Of a stretch of DNA of 64,000 nt, positions 44,430 to 53,127 are shown in pieces. Each line of letters starts with the position of its first letter. The first letter of the stretch is position 1. The DNA is from Demequina sp. NBRC 110057 (GTDB lineage Bacteria; Actinomycetota; Actinomycetes; Actinomycetales; Demequinaceae). A program made the translations under genes and the position numbers. The notes under the pieces were generated by a model that worked only from the letters and a program-made list of their open reading frames with translations, was not told the DNA's origin and searched no databases. Where the stretch lies: assembly GCF_002090175.1 (NCBI RefSeq), contig NZ_BBRN01000003.1:620001-684000 (forward strand), in the 5' to 3' direction.

Positions 44430-45704
44430 ATGAGCCAGGCAGCGGAGAGGGTGTACGTCGCGCGCCTCGCGGGCACCACCGTCTTCGACCCGCTGGGCGA
44501 CGCGGTGGGCCGCGTGCGCGATGTCGTGCTGCTCATGCGCCGCGGCAACGCCCCCGTCGCGGTGGGCCTCGTGGTCGAGGTCCCCGGGCGCCGCCGCGTG
44601 TTCCTGCCGCTCACCCGCGTGACGTCTATCGCCCCCGGCCAGGTGATCTGCACCGGCGTGCTCAACCTGCGACGCTTCAAGGCCCGCACGTCGGAGACGC
44701 TCGCGATCGCCGAGCTGCTCGAGCGCTCGGTCAACATCAAGAACGGCCGGGTGCCCGCCTTCATCGAGGACCTCGCCATCGAGCCCGCGCGGGACGGCAC
44801 GTGGGAGGTCAGAAAGCTGTACGTGCGCAAGGCCGAGCGACGCAAGGGCGTGCTCGGCTTCTCACGGCGCGGCGAGGCAGTCGTGGTGGGCCTCGATGAG
44901 GTCACCGGGGTGTGGAAGCGCGACGAGCTTCAGGGCGCCCAGCTGGTCATTCAGTCCTTCGCCGACCACAAGCCGGCAGACCTCGCGGCGGCCCTCATGG
45001 AGATGTCTCCCTCGCGCTCGGCCGAGATCGCCGCGGCCCTCGACGACGAGCGCCTCGCCGACGTGCTCGAGGAGCTGCCGGAGGAGGACCAGATCGAGCT
45101 GCTCGGCACGCTGCGTTCGGACCGCGCCGCCGACGTTCTCGAGGCGATGGACCCCGACGACGCGGCCGACCTCCTTGGCGACCTTCCCGACGACCAGGCG
45201 CAGGCGCTGCTCGAGCTGATGGAGCCGGACGACGCCGACCAGGTGCGCCAGCTGCTCCACTATGAGGACGACACGGCGGGCGGCCTGATGACGACCGAGC
45301 CCGTCATCGTCAGCCCCGAGACGTCCGTGGCGACGTGCCTCGCCATGGTGCGCAAGGAGAAGTTGCCGCCCGCGCTCGCGTCCATGGTGTTCGTGGTGCG
45401 TCCCCCCACGGAGACGCCGACCGGCCGCTACATCGGCCTCGTCCACATCCAGCGACTGCTGCGCGAGGCCCCCCACGAGCCCGTGGGCAGCTACACGGAC
45501 GCGGCGATCGAGCCCCTCGAGGCAGGCGATTCGCTCCAGGAGGTGTCGCGACGCATGGCCGCCTACGACATCCTCGCGATGCCAGTGGTGGACCCCGCGC
45601 ACCGCCTGCTGGGCGCAGTGTCGATCGACGACGTCCTCGACCACCTCCTGCCCAGCGACTGGCGCGAACACATCGACGATGACGACGAGGAGGCCGCCTC
45701 ATGA
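44430..45704 (+). CDS. PRC-barrel/MgtE-N/CBS protein without a channel domain
   Basis: 424 residues, soluble. A PRC-barrel-like start (VYVARLAGTTVFDPLGDAVGRVRDVVLL), an MgtE_N superhelix of short acidic repeats (about 190-285: SAEIAAALDDERLADVLEELPEEDQIELLG...), then a CBS pair (about 290-410). It corresponds to the cytosolic Mg2+-sensing half of MgtE with no membrane part. Such proteins sit beside a DUF1003 protein and Mrp in many actinobacteria. The stop overlaps the next ATG by 4 bases. Confidence 0.85.
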   Translation: MSQAAERVYVARLAGTTVFDPLGDAVGRVRDVVLLMRRGNAPVAVGLVVEVPGRRRVFLPLTRVTSIAPGQVICTGVLNLRRFKARTSETLAIAELLERSVNIKNGRVPAFIEDLAIEPARDGTWEVRKLYVRKAERRKGVLGFSRRGEAVVVGLDEVTGVWKRDELQGAQLVIQSFADHKPADLAAALMEMSPSRSAEIAAALDDERLADVLEELPEEDQIELLGTLRSDRAADVLEAMDPDDAADLLGDLPDDQAQALLELMEPDDADQVRQLLHYEDDTAGGLMTTEPVIVSPETSVATCLAMVRKEKLPPALASMVFVVRPPTETPTGRYIGLVHIQRLLREAPHEPVGSYTDAAIEPLEAGDSLQEVSRRMAAYDILAMPVVDPAHRLLGAVSIDDVLDHLLPSDWREHIDDDDEEAAS

Positions 45705-46228
45705 GCGATCGCCTCGACCGCCCCAAGGAGGAGCAGCGCCGACTGGGCTTCCTGCCGCGCAAGTCCCGACGCTCCGACCCCGACCGCATGGGCGCCGCCA
45801 CCGAGGGCATCGCCCGCTTCCTCGGCACCACCCGGTTCCTCATCTACCTCACGGTCTTCTGCATCGTATGGCTCGTGTGGAACACGTGGGCGCCCGAGTC
45901 GGTGCGCTTCGACTCGGCGTCGAACGGCTACACAGCGCTGACCCTCATGCTGTCGCTCCAGGCCTCGTACGCCGCCCCCCTCATCCTGTTGGCGCAGAAC
46001 CGGCAGGACGACCGCGACCGCGTGGCCGCCGAGCAGGACCGCCAGCGCGCCGAGCGCTCGCTCGCAGACACCGAGTACCTGGCCCGCGAGGTCGCGTCGC
46101 TGCGTCAGGCCATCAACGAGACGGCCACCCGTGACTTCGTGCGCTCCGAACTGCGCGCGCTCCTCGAGGAGCTGCAGCGGGAGGACGACGCGGAACGCCG
46201 CGACGAGCGTCACCGCCGCCGCGACTGA
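45701..46228 (+). CDS. DUF1003 membrane protein
   Basis: 175 residues with two membrane helices (about 46-66 and 82-102) of the DUF1003 type (GTTRFLIYLTVFCIVWLVWN ... LTLMLSLQASYAAPLILLAQNRQ), then a long charged coiled-coil tail (DRDRVAAEQDRQRAERSLADTE...). Translationally coupled to the MgtE-N/CBS gene (ATGA overlap); the two may form one complex, but the function is unknown. Confidence 0.85.
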   Translation: MSDRLDRPKEEQRRLGFLPRKSRRSDPDRMGAATEGIARFLGTTRFLIYLTVFCIVWLVWNTWAPESVRFDSASNGYTALTLMLSLQASYAAPLILLAQNRQDDRDRVAAEQDRQRAERSLADTEYLAREVASLRQAINETATRDFVRSELRALLEELQREDDAERRDERHRRRD

Positions 46229-46231
46229 CCC

Positions 46232-46813
46232 CTACCTCTCGGGCGGCCTGAACGTCAGGGTCGCGAGCAGCGCCCCGCACGCCGCGAGCGCGACCGCGAT
46301 CCCTGCGGTCAGCGGCGCCCCCGTCAGGTAGTCCCCCGCGCTCGCGAGCGGGTCCCCAGCCGCGTCGCCGAGCGTCTGGCCGAGGGGCGCCGGAATCGCG
46401 ATGGCGTCGACGCAGGCAGCGCCGATGACCGCGCCGACCACCAGCGCCGCCACCGCGATGACCGCGGCGACAAGGCCCGTGGCCCAGCCGGCCGGACGCC
46501 CGCCCAGCCGCAGCCCCGACCCCACCAGCACCCCCACGACCACGGCCGACGCCTGCACCTCCTGGCCCACGAGGATCGCGAGGGCCGCATACATGACGGC
46601 ACCCATCACACCGAAGCCCAGGCCCGCGGCGATCGACGCGAGCCACCTCCCGCGCACGGGGCGCGGCGGCACCGGCTCCGCATCGGGCGACAACGGCGGC
46701 GGGGGCAGCGCGCGCATCCATGTCGGCGCGGCCCGTCCCCGGCCCCACTCCTCCGGCCGAAACGTCGCGTCGCCAGGCGATCCCCCCGGGCGCGCCTCAT
46801 CGCGGTCAGTCAT
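46232..46813 (-). CDS. hypothetical membrane protein
   Basis: 193 residues: a Pro-rich cytosolic N-terminus (about 1-55) and four to five hydrophobic segments to the C-terminus. No family is recognised. The ATG has GGGGGAGG upstream. It is convergent with the DUF1003 gene (3-base gap) and divergent from mrp. The position between these two conserved genes recalls the membrane-protein gene near mrp in mycobacteria (Rv1230c/Rv1231c), but identity is not shown. Confidence 0.7.
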   Translation of the reverse strand: MTDRDEARPGGSPGDATFRPEEWGRGRAAPTWMRALPPPPLSPDAEPVPPRPVRGRWLASIAAGLGFGVMGAVMYAALAILVGQEVQASAVVVGVLVGSGLRLGGRPAGWATGLVAAVIAVAALVVGAVIGAACVDAIAIPAPLGQTLGDAAGDPLASAGDYLTGAPLTAGIAVALAACGALLATLTFRPPER

Positions 46814-46967
46814 CGGGCCACCTCCCCCTCACCAGCACCGATGCGCGCCAGAGTCCCACCGCGCACCTCCGACGGCAATGGATAGGGACCCCCGTGTGGC
46901 ACACACCACAGGCCAGACCCCCACGAACGGGACAAACGACCCGTCGGGATGCCCCCGACTCACCGCC

Positions 46968-46973
46968 TACGAT
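46968..46973 (+). promoter_or_regulatory. -10 box, leaderless promoter of mrp
   Basis: TACGAT, 7 bases before the ATG at 46981; it argues against the in-frame ATG at 46972, which lies inside this box. Confidence 0.55.
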
Positions 46974-46980
46974 GGATGCC

Positions 46981-48108
46981 ATGCCTACCGTCGAGCTCGT
47001 CCGCGACGCCCTTAGCAAGGTCATCGACCCCGAAATCCGCCGTCCCATCACCGAGATCGGCATGGTCCGCTCGGTTGACGTCGACGACGCCGGTCTCGCC
47101 ACCATCGGCATCGACCTCACCACGCAGGGGTGTCCAATGAAGGAGCGCATCACCGGGGACGTCACCGACGCCGCCGCGAAGGTGGCCGGCGTCACCGAGG
47201 TGCGCATCGAGCTGGGCGTGATGGACGAGGAGCAGCGCCTCAACCTGCGCTCCAAGCTGCGCGGCGGCAAGCCCGAGCCCGTCATCCAGTTCACCCAGCC
47301 GGGCAACATGACCCGCGTCTACGCCATCGCCTCCGGCAAGGGCGGCGTCGGCAAGTCGACCGTCACCGCGAACCTCGCGGCGGCCATGGCGAAGGACGGC
47401 CTCAAGGTGGGCGTCCTCGACGCCGACATCTTCGGCTTCTCGATCCCCGGCATGCTCGGCGTCACGGGCCAGCCCACGCGCCTTGACGACATGCTGCTGC
47501 CGCCCATCGCCCACGAGGTGAAGGCCGTCTCCATCGGCATGTTCGTGCCGGCGGGCCAGCCCGTCGTGTGGCGCGGCCCCATGCTCCACCGCGCCATCGA
47601 GCAGTTCCTCGCCGACGTCTACTGGGGCGACCTCGACGTGCTCCTGCTCGACCTGCCGCCCGGCACCGGCGACATCGCGATCTCGGTCGCGCAGCTGCTT
47701 CCCCACGCCGAGCTGGTGGTCGTCACGACCCCCCAGTCGGCTGCCGCGGGCGTCGCGGAGCGCGCCGGCTCGATCGCCACCCAGACCTCGCAGAACGTCG
47801 TGGGAGTCGTGGAGAACATGGCGTGGCTCGAGCAGCCAGACGGCTCGCGCCTTCACGTGTTCGGCGAGGGCGGCGGCCAGGTGGTGGCCGACCGCCTCAC
47901 CAAGACGCTGGGCACCAACGTTCCCGTGCTCGGCCAGGTGCCTCTCGACATCACCGCACGCGAGGCCGGCGACGCCGGGACTCCCGTGGTGATCTCCGAC
48001 CCCGAGTCGAGCGCGGCGCAGGCCATCACGGCCGTCGCGCGGTCCCTCGCGGGCCGCCAGCGCGGCCTCGCGGGTCGCTCGCTCGGCGTCACCCCCGTCA
48101 AGCGCTGA
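46981..48108 (+). CDS. mrp: Mrp/ApbC-type iron-sulfur carrier ATPase
   Basis: 375 residues: an N-terminal MIP18/DUF59 domain (VELVRDALSKVIDPEIRRPITEIGMV, with the CPM motif TQGCPMKER), then a deviant Walker A SGKGGVGKST and DLPPGTGDIAISVAQ. It carries iron-sulfur clusters to apoproteins. The usual C-terminal CxxC of many members is not seen: the region after VVGVVENMAW reads LEQPDGSRLHVFGEGGG with no cysteines, so cluster binding may rely on other residues. Conserved neighbour of the MgtE-N/DUF1003 pair. Confidence 0.92.
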   Translation: MPTVELVRDALSKVIDPEIRRPITEIGMVRSVDVDDAGLATIGIDLTTQGCPMKERITGDVTDAAAKVAGVTEVRIELGVMDEEQRLNLRSKLRGGKPEPVIQFTQPGNMTRVYAIASGKGGVGKSTVTANLAAAMAKDGLKVGVLDADIFGFSIPGMLGVTGQPTRLDDMLLPPIAHEVKAVSIGMFVPAGQPVVWRGPMLHRAIEQFLADVYWGDLDVLLLDLPPGTGDIAISVAQLLPHAELVVVTTPQSAAAGVAERAGSIATQTSQNVVGVVENMAWLEQPDGSRLHVFGEGGGQVVADRLTKTLGTNVPVLGQVPLDITAREAGDAGTPVVISDPESSAAQAITAVARSLAGRQRGLAGRSLGVTPVKR

Positions 48109-48144
48109 CGGGGGGCGGCCACCCTCGGTGGCCGATGCCGGGGC

Positions 48145-48609
48145 TCAGGCCCGCTGTCGTCCCCACCCGGCAATGATCGCGGCCACTACCCCGGCCAGCA
48201 GCGTGCCGGCGCTCAGCGGCGGCGTCGCAAGGGCGGTCAGCAGCGCGTCGTTGAAGCCCGGCGCCTCGCCGCCCAGCATCTCGAGGACGGCATTGCCTCC
48301 ACCCACGGTGCCGGTCACGGCCATGAGGTGCACCCCGACCGCCGCGGCGATCCCCGCGGCGCCCAGCGTCCACCACGAGGCGTCGCTGCTCAGCAGGCGC
48401 GCGGTGTAGCCCACGGCGGCGGCCACGGCGGCGCCGAGCACCACCAGCGCGAGGGCGCCGGGATCGTCCGGCACCAGGAACGACAGCAGCAGGCCCAGCA
48501 GGATGCCCACCGCCAGCGCGGCGGTGAACGGCGCCATGGGCGTGCGCCTCACGTGCTCCAGGGCGGACGGGGTCGCGACGGGCGCGGGCTCCACGGGCTG
48601 CTCGGCCAT
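48145..48609 (-). CDS. hypothetical membrane protein
   Basis: 154 residues with four hydrophobic helices after a short Pro/Ala tail. No family recognised. AGGAG lies before the ATG, and TACGAT (minus strand, near 48650) is a likely -10 box about 40 bases upstream, so this transcript has a leader. Divergent from the galactokinase-like gene. Confidence 0.65.
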   Translation of the reverse strand: MAEQPVEPAPVATPSALEHVRRTPMAPFTAALAVGILLGLLLSFLVPDDPGALALVVLGAAVAAAVGYTARLLSSDASWWTLGAAGIAAAVGVHLMAVTGTVGGGNAVLEMLGGEAPGFNDALLTALATPPLSAGTLLAGVVAAIIAGWGRQRA

Positions 48610-48683
48610 GATGGGCTCCTCGGGTTGGGCTGCGGCGTGCTTCGCCCATCGTAGGGGGTTGCGCTCCGGGGGTGACGGTGCCC

Positions 48684-48689
48684 GATACT
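48684..48689 (+). promoter_or_regulatory. -10 box, leaderless promoter of the galactokinase-like gene
   Basis: GATACT, 6 bases before the ATG at 48696; it supports that start over the GTG at 48672. Confidence 0.45.
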
Positions 48690-48695
48690 GGGGCC

Positions 48696-49925
48696 ATGCC
48701 GACCGCCGAGACCCCCGCGCTCGAGTGGGCCGAGCCGTGGACCCGCGGCCACGGCGAGCACCAGGTGCGCGAGCTCTTCTCCGCCACGTTCGGGGGCGAA
48801 CCCGCCGGCGTCTGGTCGGCGCCGGGGCGCGTCATGATCATCGGCGAGCACGCCGACTACAACGGCGGCGCCACGCTCGCCACCGCCACCCCGCATCGGC
48901 TGTACGTCGCCGCGCGCCCGCGCAGGGACTTCCTGGTGCGAGCCGTCGAGGGCCAGGCAGCCCAGCTGGTGGGTCCCGATGGCGTGTGGGAGGCGGACCT
49001 GTCCGACCTCGAGCCGGGCGCCGCGCCGGGCTGGCCTACCTACATCGCCGCGATCCTGTGGACGCTGCGCGAACGCGGCTACGACGGCCCCGGCCTCGAC
49101 ATCGCCGCCACCAGCTGCCTCCCTCCCGGCGGCGGGCTCGCCGGCTGGGCGGCGCTCGAGGCGGCGACGGTGCAGGCGGCCGATGGGCTCTGGGGCCTCG
49201 CGCTGTCCGACACCCAGGAGGGAAGGCTCGAGCTGGCCGAGGTGTGTTTCGAGGCGGAGCAGCGTTTCATCGGCTCCCCCTTCGGCGGCACCGACCAGCA
49301 CACGGCGCTGAGGTGCCGCGACGGTGAGGCCATCTCGCTCGACTTCTCCCGCCAGCCGCCTCCCGCCACGCGCTTCCCGCTGCCCTTCCGGGAGTACGGG
49401 CTGGGCCTCCTGGTCGTGAAGACCGCCGACGTCTACCCCATCGCCGACCCGCTGTTCCTCGCCCGTCAGGCCGAATGCCGGGCGGCAGCGCGCGCTCTCG
49501 GCGTGCGGTGGGTGGGCCAGCTTGCCGAGCAGGACGACGCGCTGGCGAGGGTGGCAGCCCTCGCCGACCCCGTCCTGAGGCGGCGCGCGCGCCACCTCAT
49601 CACCGAAATCGGACGCGTCCGCGGCATCGGCCAGGCGCTGTCAGGGCTCGGGCCCGCGCACGAACGCTTCACCGAGATCGGCAGGCTGCTGTACCGCTCG
49701 CACGCGTCACTCGAGCTCGACTTCGACGTGTCGACGCCGGCCCTCAACCGCGCTGTCGACGCCGCCTACCGCTCCGGCGCGCTCGGCGCGCGCATGTTCG
49801 GGGCGGGCCGCGGCGGCTCCGTGCTCGCGCTCGTGCGCCGGGCCGAGGCCGAGCGCACCGCGGCGCGCATTCAGGAAGACCTGTTGGCCGCGGGCGACCC
49901 GCGCCCGGCCTTCGTCCTGGTGTGA
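48696..49925 (+). CDS. galactokinase-family (GHMP) kinase with degenerate motifs
   Basis: 409 residues over the full galactokinase length. The galactokinase signature region reads APGRVMIIGEHADYNGG (N to M and T to A against the usual APGRVNLIGEHTDYNGG); E51, H52 and D54 remain. The catalytic Asp is D200 in GGTDQH. The phosphate loop, normally PxGxGLSSSA, reads LPPGGGLAGWAA (142-153) and has lost all three serines. The C-terminal GAGRGGSVLAL is kept. There is no galT or galE nearby. It may be a weak kinase or act on another sugar; galactokinase is the family name, not a proven activity. Confidence 0.75.
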   Translation: MPTAETPALEWAEPWTRGHGEHQVRELFSATFGGEPAGVWSAPGRVMIIGEHADYNGGATLATATPHRLYVAARPRRDFLVRAVEGQAAQLVGPDGVWEADLSDLEPGAAPGWPTYIAAILWTLRERGYDGPGLDIAATSCLPPGGGLAGWAALEAATVQAADGLWGLALSDTQEGRLELAEVCFEAEQRFIGSPFGGTDQHTALRCRDGEAISLDFSRQPPPATRFPLPFREYGLGLLVVKTADVYPIADPLFLARQAECRAAARALGVRWVGQLAEQDDALARVAALADPVLRRRARHLITEIGRVRGIGQALSGLGPAHERFTEIGRLLYRSHASLELDFDVSTPALNRAVDAAYRSGALGARMFGAGRGGSVLALVRRAEAERTAARIQEDLLAAGDPRPAFVLV

Positions 49926-49947
49926 CCCCGGCGCGCGCGGCGCGAGG

Positions 49948-50751
49948 CTACAGCGAGTAGTCGACCACCAGGGGGGCGTGGTCCGACCATCGCGTGTCGT
50001 ACGACGGGGCGCGATCCACGCGGACGTCGGTGACCGCCGCGGCGAGCGCGGGAGAGGTCAGCTGATAGTCGATGCGCCAGCCCGAGTCGTTGTCGAACGC
50101 CTTGCCGCGCTGCGACCACCACGTGTACGGCCCGGGCCGGTCGCCCGCGTGGACGCGGTGCACGTCCACCCAGCCGGCGTCGATCCAGCGGTCAACGTAG
50201 GCGCGCTCCTCGGGAAGGAAGCCCGCCGACTTGAGGTTGCCCTTCCAATTCTTGATGTCGTTGTTGGTGTGGGCGATGTTGATGTCGCCCATCACCACGA
50301 CGCGCTCGTGGGCGGCGGCGAGCTGCTCGAGCCGCGCCGTCATGAGCTCAAGGAAGGCATACTTGTCGGCCATCGACTCGGGCTTCTCGACGTTTCCCGA
50401 GTGGACGTAGACGCTGACGATGCGCACGGGGCCCGAGGCGGACTCGACGGTGGCCTCGACCCAGCGGCCCGTGTGGGTCGCCGCGGTCGCGCTGTCGCCG
50501 AGCGCCTCGGCGCCCACGTGCACGTCACTGAGGTCGGTGCGGGACAGGATGGCGACGCCGTTGCGCCCCTTCTGCTCGCTGATGTGGTCGGCCACATGCC
50601 AGGTCTCGCCCAGCTGGGCGGCGACCAGGTCCTGAGGCGCGCGCACCTCCTGCAGGCACACCACATCGGCCCCGACCTCGTCGAGCCACTCGAGCATGCC
50701 CTTGCGCAGGGCGGCGCGCACCCCGTTGACGTTGACCGACACGATCCGCAT
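49948..50751 (-). CDS. xthA: exodeoxyribonuclease III
   Basis: 267 residues: [43 protein letters not shown], and the C-terminal RIDYQL...SDHAPLVVDY motif of the exonuclease III/AP-endonuclease fold, with all metal and catalytic residues in place. It repairs abasic sites. The ATG overlaps the folD stop (TGATG), so it is the third gene of the glyA-folD operon. Confidence 0.93.
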   Translation of the reverse strand: MRIVSVNVNGVRAALRKGMLEWLDEVGADVVCLQEVRAPQDLVAAQLGETWHVADHISEQKGRNGVAILSRTDLSDVHVGAEALGDSATAATHTGRWVEATVESASGPVRIVSVYVHSGNVEKPESMADKYAFLELMTARLEQLAAAHERVVVMGDINIAHTNNDIKNWKGNLKSAGFLPEERAYVDRWIDAGWVDVHRVHAGDRPGPYTWWSQRGKAFDNDSGWRIDYQLTSPALAAAVTDVRVDRAPSYDTRWSDHAPLVVDYSL

Positions 50752-51638
50752 CAGCGAATCCCCGCCTTCCTCTCGCTTGCCTCGACGACGTTCGCCAGCA
50801 GCATCGCCCTGGTCATCGGGCCTACTCCCCCAGGGTTGGGCGAGTACCAGGACGAGCGCTCCACGGCATCGGACGCGATGTCGCCAGCGACCTTCGACTT
50901 GCCGGTGTCCGGGTCGGTGACGCGGGACACTCCCACGTCGACCAGCACGGCGCCGTCCTTGACCATGTCCCCGGAGATGATGCCGGGGACGCCCGCGGCG
51001 GCGACGATGACGTCGGCCTCGCGGGTGTGCGACGCCAGGTCCGCGGTGCCGGTGTGGCACAGGGTGACGGTCGCGTTGACGTCCTTGCGGGTGAGCAGCA
51101 GGCCGATGCTGCGGCCCACTGTCGTGCCGCGGCCCACCACGACCACGTGCTTGCCGGCGAGGTCGACGCCGTGGCGCTCGATGAGCTCGATGATGCCCTT
51201 GGGCGTGCACGGCAGGCTCGACTCGACGGGCTCGGCGATGCGCAGCACCAGCCGGCCAAGGTTGGTCGGGTGGAGGCCGTCGGCGTCCTTGTCGGGGTCG
51301 ATGAGCTCGAGCACGCGGTGCGTGTCGATGCCCTGCGGCAGCGGCAGCTGCACGATGAAGCCGGTGCAGGCGGGGTCCTCGTTGAGGCGCGTCACCGCGG
51401 CCTCGATGTCCTCCTGCGTCGCCGACTCGGGAAGGTCCTCGCGGATCGAGGCGATGCCCACCTCGGCGCAGTCGCGGTGCTTGCCCGCCACGTACCAGGT
51501 GGACCCCGGGTCCTCGCCGACCAGCAGCGTGCCGAGGCCGGGGGTGACGCCGCGCTCGGCGAGCGCGGCGACCCTCTCGGCGAGCTCGGCCTTGATGGCT
51601 GCGGCGGTGGCGGTGCCGTCGAGCTTCTGCGGCGCCAT
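50751..51638 (-). CDS. folD: methylenetetrahydrofolate dehydrogenase/cyclohydrolase FolD
   Basis: 295 residues. The catalytic region [16 protein letters not shown] (Tyr and Lys), [35 protein letters not shown] (NADP-binding; many FolD proteins read GRSxxVGxP here, whereas this one has GTTVGRSIG) and [15 protein letters not shown]. It interconverts 5,10-methylene- and 10-formyl-tetrahydrofolate. The ATG overlaps the glyA stop by one base (TAATG), so the pair is translationally coupled and shares the ZTP-riboswitch leader. Confidence 0.95.
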   Translation of the reverse strand: MAPQKLDGTATAAAIKAELAERVAALAERGVTPGLGTLLVGEDPGSTWYVAGKHRDCAEVGIASIREDLPESATQEDIEAAVTRLNEDPACTGFIVQLPLPQGIDTHRVLELIDPDKDADGLHPTNLGRLVLRIAEPVESSLPCTPKGIIELIERHGVDLAGKHVVVVGRGTTVGRSIGLLLTRKDVNATVTLCHTGTADLASHTREADVIVAAAGVPGIISGDMVKDGAVLVDVGVSRVTDPDTGKSKVAGDIASDAVERSSWYSPNPGGVGPMTRAMLLANVVEASERKAGIR

Positions 51639-52936
51639 TACTGCGCCAGGCCCTCGTACAGCGGGAAGTCGTCCGCGAGGCGCTTGACGCGCGCCCGCAG
51701 GCCCTCGACATCGGCCGCCTTTCCGCCAATCAGCGCCTGGGCGATGACCTCGGCGACCTCGGTGAACTCCTCGGCGCCGAAGCCGCGGGAGGCGAGTGCG
51801 GGGGTGCCGATGCGCAGGCCGGACGTGACCATCGGGGGACGGGGGTCGAAGGGCACCGCGTTGCGGTTGACCGTGATGCCGACCTCGTGGAGCAGGTCCT
51901 CGGCGTCCTGGCCGGTCAGCTCGGAGTGACGCAGGTCGGCGAGCACCAGGTGCACGTCGGTGCCGCCGGTGACGACGTTGACGCCGGCCTCGGTCGCGTC
52001 GGCGGCCGTGAGGCGGTCGGCGATGATGCGCGCGCCCTCGAGCACGCGCGCCTGGCGCTCCTTGAACTCGTCCTGCGCGGCTGCCTTCAGCGCCACGGCC
52101 TTGGCGGCGATGACGTGCATGAGCGGGCCGCCCTGCTGTCCGGGGAACACCGCCGAGTTGAGCTTCTTGGCGAGCTCGGTGTCGCGCGACAGGATCATGC
52201 CGGAGCGGGGGCCGCCGATGGTCTTGTGGATGGTGGTCGAGACCACGTCCGAGTGCGGCACGGGGCTCGGGTGCAGGCCGGCCGCGACGAGGCCGGCGAA
52301 GTGCGCCATGTCGGTCCACAGCTTGGCGCCCACCTCGTCGGCGATCGAGCGGAATGCCTCGAAGTCGAGGTGGCGCGGGTAGGCGGACCAGCCGGCGATG
52401 ATGACGTCGGGGCGCTCGGCAAGCGCCTGCTCGCGCACCTGGTCCATCTCGATGCGGTGGGTCTTCTCGTCGAGGCCATAGGCGGCGACCTCGTAGAGCT
52501 TGCCCGAGAAGTTGAGCTTCATGCCGTGGGTGAGGTGCCCGCCGTGCGCGAGCGACAGGCCCATGATCTTCTGGCCGGCGGAGATCAGCGCGTGCAGGAC
52601 GGCAGCGTTGGCGGTCGCGCCCGAGTGCGGCTGAACGTTGGCGTACTCGGCGCCGAAGAGGCTCTTGGCGCGCTCGATCGCGATGGTCTCCGCGACGTCG
52701 ACCTCCTCGCAGCCGCCGTAGTAGCGGCGGCCGGGGTAGCCCTCGGCGTACTTGTTGGTGAGGACCGAGCCCTGCGCCTGGAGCACGGCGCGGGGCACGA
52801 AGTTCTCGGAGGCGATCATCTCGAGGTAGGTGCGCTGGCGGCCGAGCTCACGGTCGAGGACCTGGGCGATCTCGGGGTCGAAGTCCTGAAGCGAGGCGTT
52901 CATGACCTCGTGGGTGGCGCTGGAGTCCGTCGTCAT
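51638..52936 (-). CDS. glyA: serine hydroxymethyltransferase
   Basis: 432 residues, full length. [41 protein letters not shown] and the PLP lysine K238 in [13 protein letters not shown] are all present. It converts serine plus tetrahydrofolate to glycine plus 5,10-methylene-tetrahydrofolate, the substrate of the FolD enzyme encoded next. AAGGGA precedes the ATG. The 130-base leader contains a ZTP riboswitch. Confidence 0.96.
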   Translation of the reverse strand: MTTDSSATHEVMNASLQDFDPEIAQVLDRELGRQRTYLEMIASENFVPRAVLQAQGSVLTNKYAEGYPGRRYYGGCEEVDVAETIAIERAKSLFGAEYANVQPHSGATANAAVLHALISAGQKIMGLSLAHGGHLTHGMKLNFSGKLYEVAAYGLDEKTHRIEMDQVREQALAERPDVIIAGWSAYPRHLDFEAFRSIADEVGAKLWTDMAHFAGLVAAGLHPSPVPHSDVVSTTIHKTIGGPRSGMILSRDTELAKKLNSAVFPGQQGGPLMHVIAAKAVALKAAAQDEFKERQARVLEGARIIADRLTAADATEAGVNVVTGGTDVHLVLADLRHSELTGQDAEDLLHEVGITVNRNAVPFDPRPPMVTSGLRIGTPALASRGFGAEEFTEVAEVIAQALIGGKAADVEGLRARVKRLADDFPLYEGLAQ

Positions 52937-52989
52937 GTCATTCCCTTACGTGTCTGGCGGCACGGGGCCGCCGGTGGTCCGGTGACCTT
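52937..52989 (-). promoter_or_regulatory. expression platform between ZTP aptamer and glyA
   Basis: A GGCGGC/GCCGCC hairpin (52956-52961 with 52967-52972) ends about 20 bases before the ATG, next to the AAGGGA ribosome site. Its GGCCCC segment could instead pair with the GGGCC at the aptamer's 3' end, giving a two-state switch. No T run follows the hairpin, so control of translation or Rho-dependent termination is more likely than intrinsic termination. Confidence 0.45.
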
Positions 52990-53064
52990 GGCCCAGGCGT
53001 ACGACCAACAGTCGGTGAATGCGTGCCGCTCCCTCGTGGTGACCCACTGCGCCAGTCGCGACGC
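52990..53064 (-). ncRNA. ZTP (pfl) riboswitch aptamer upstream of glyA-folD-xthA
   Basis: On the minus strand the leader contains CGCGACTGGCG, then GGGTCACCACGAGGGAGCG, a variable linker, and ACGCCTGGGC. These are the conserved blocks of the pfl/ZTP riboswitch in order and spacing. ZTP/ZMP (AICAR phosphates) accumulate when 10-formyl-tetrahydrofolate is short and turn such operons on. The aptamer begins at about the expected transcription start. Confidence 0.93.
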
Positions 53065-53069
53065 GCGCC

Positions 53070-53098
53070 AGTCTACCCAAGCCGGGAGCCTGGGTCAC
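53070..53098 (-). promoter_or_regulatory. promoter of the glyA-folD-xthA operon
   Basis: -35 GTGACC (53093-53098), exactly 17 bases, -10 TAGACT (53070-53075) on the minus strand. Transcription would start near 53063, at the 5' edge of the ZTP aptamer. Confidence 0.7.
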
Positions 53099-53127
53099 GT
53101 GGCGCTGCGCCCTCCCCCGGTGCCTCG

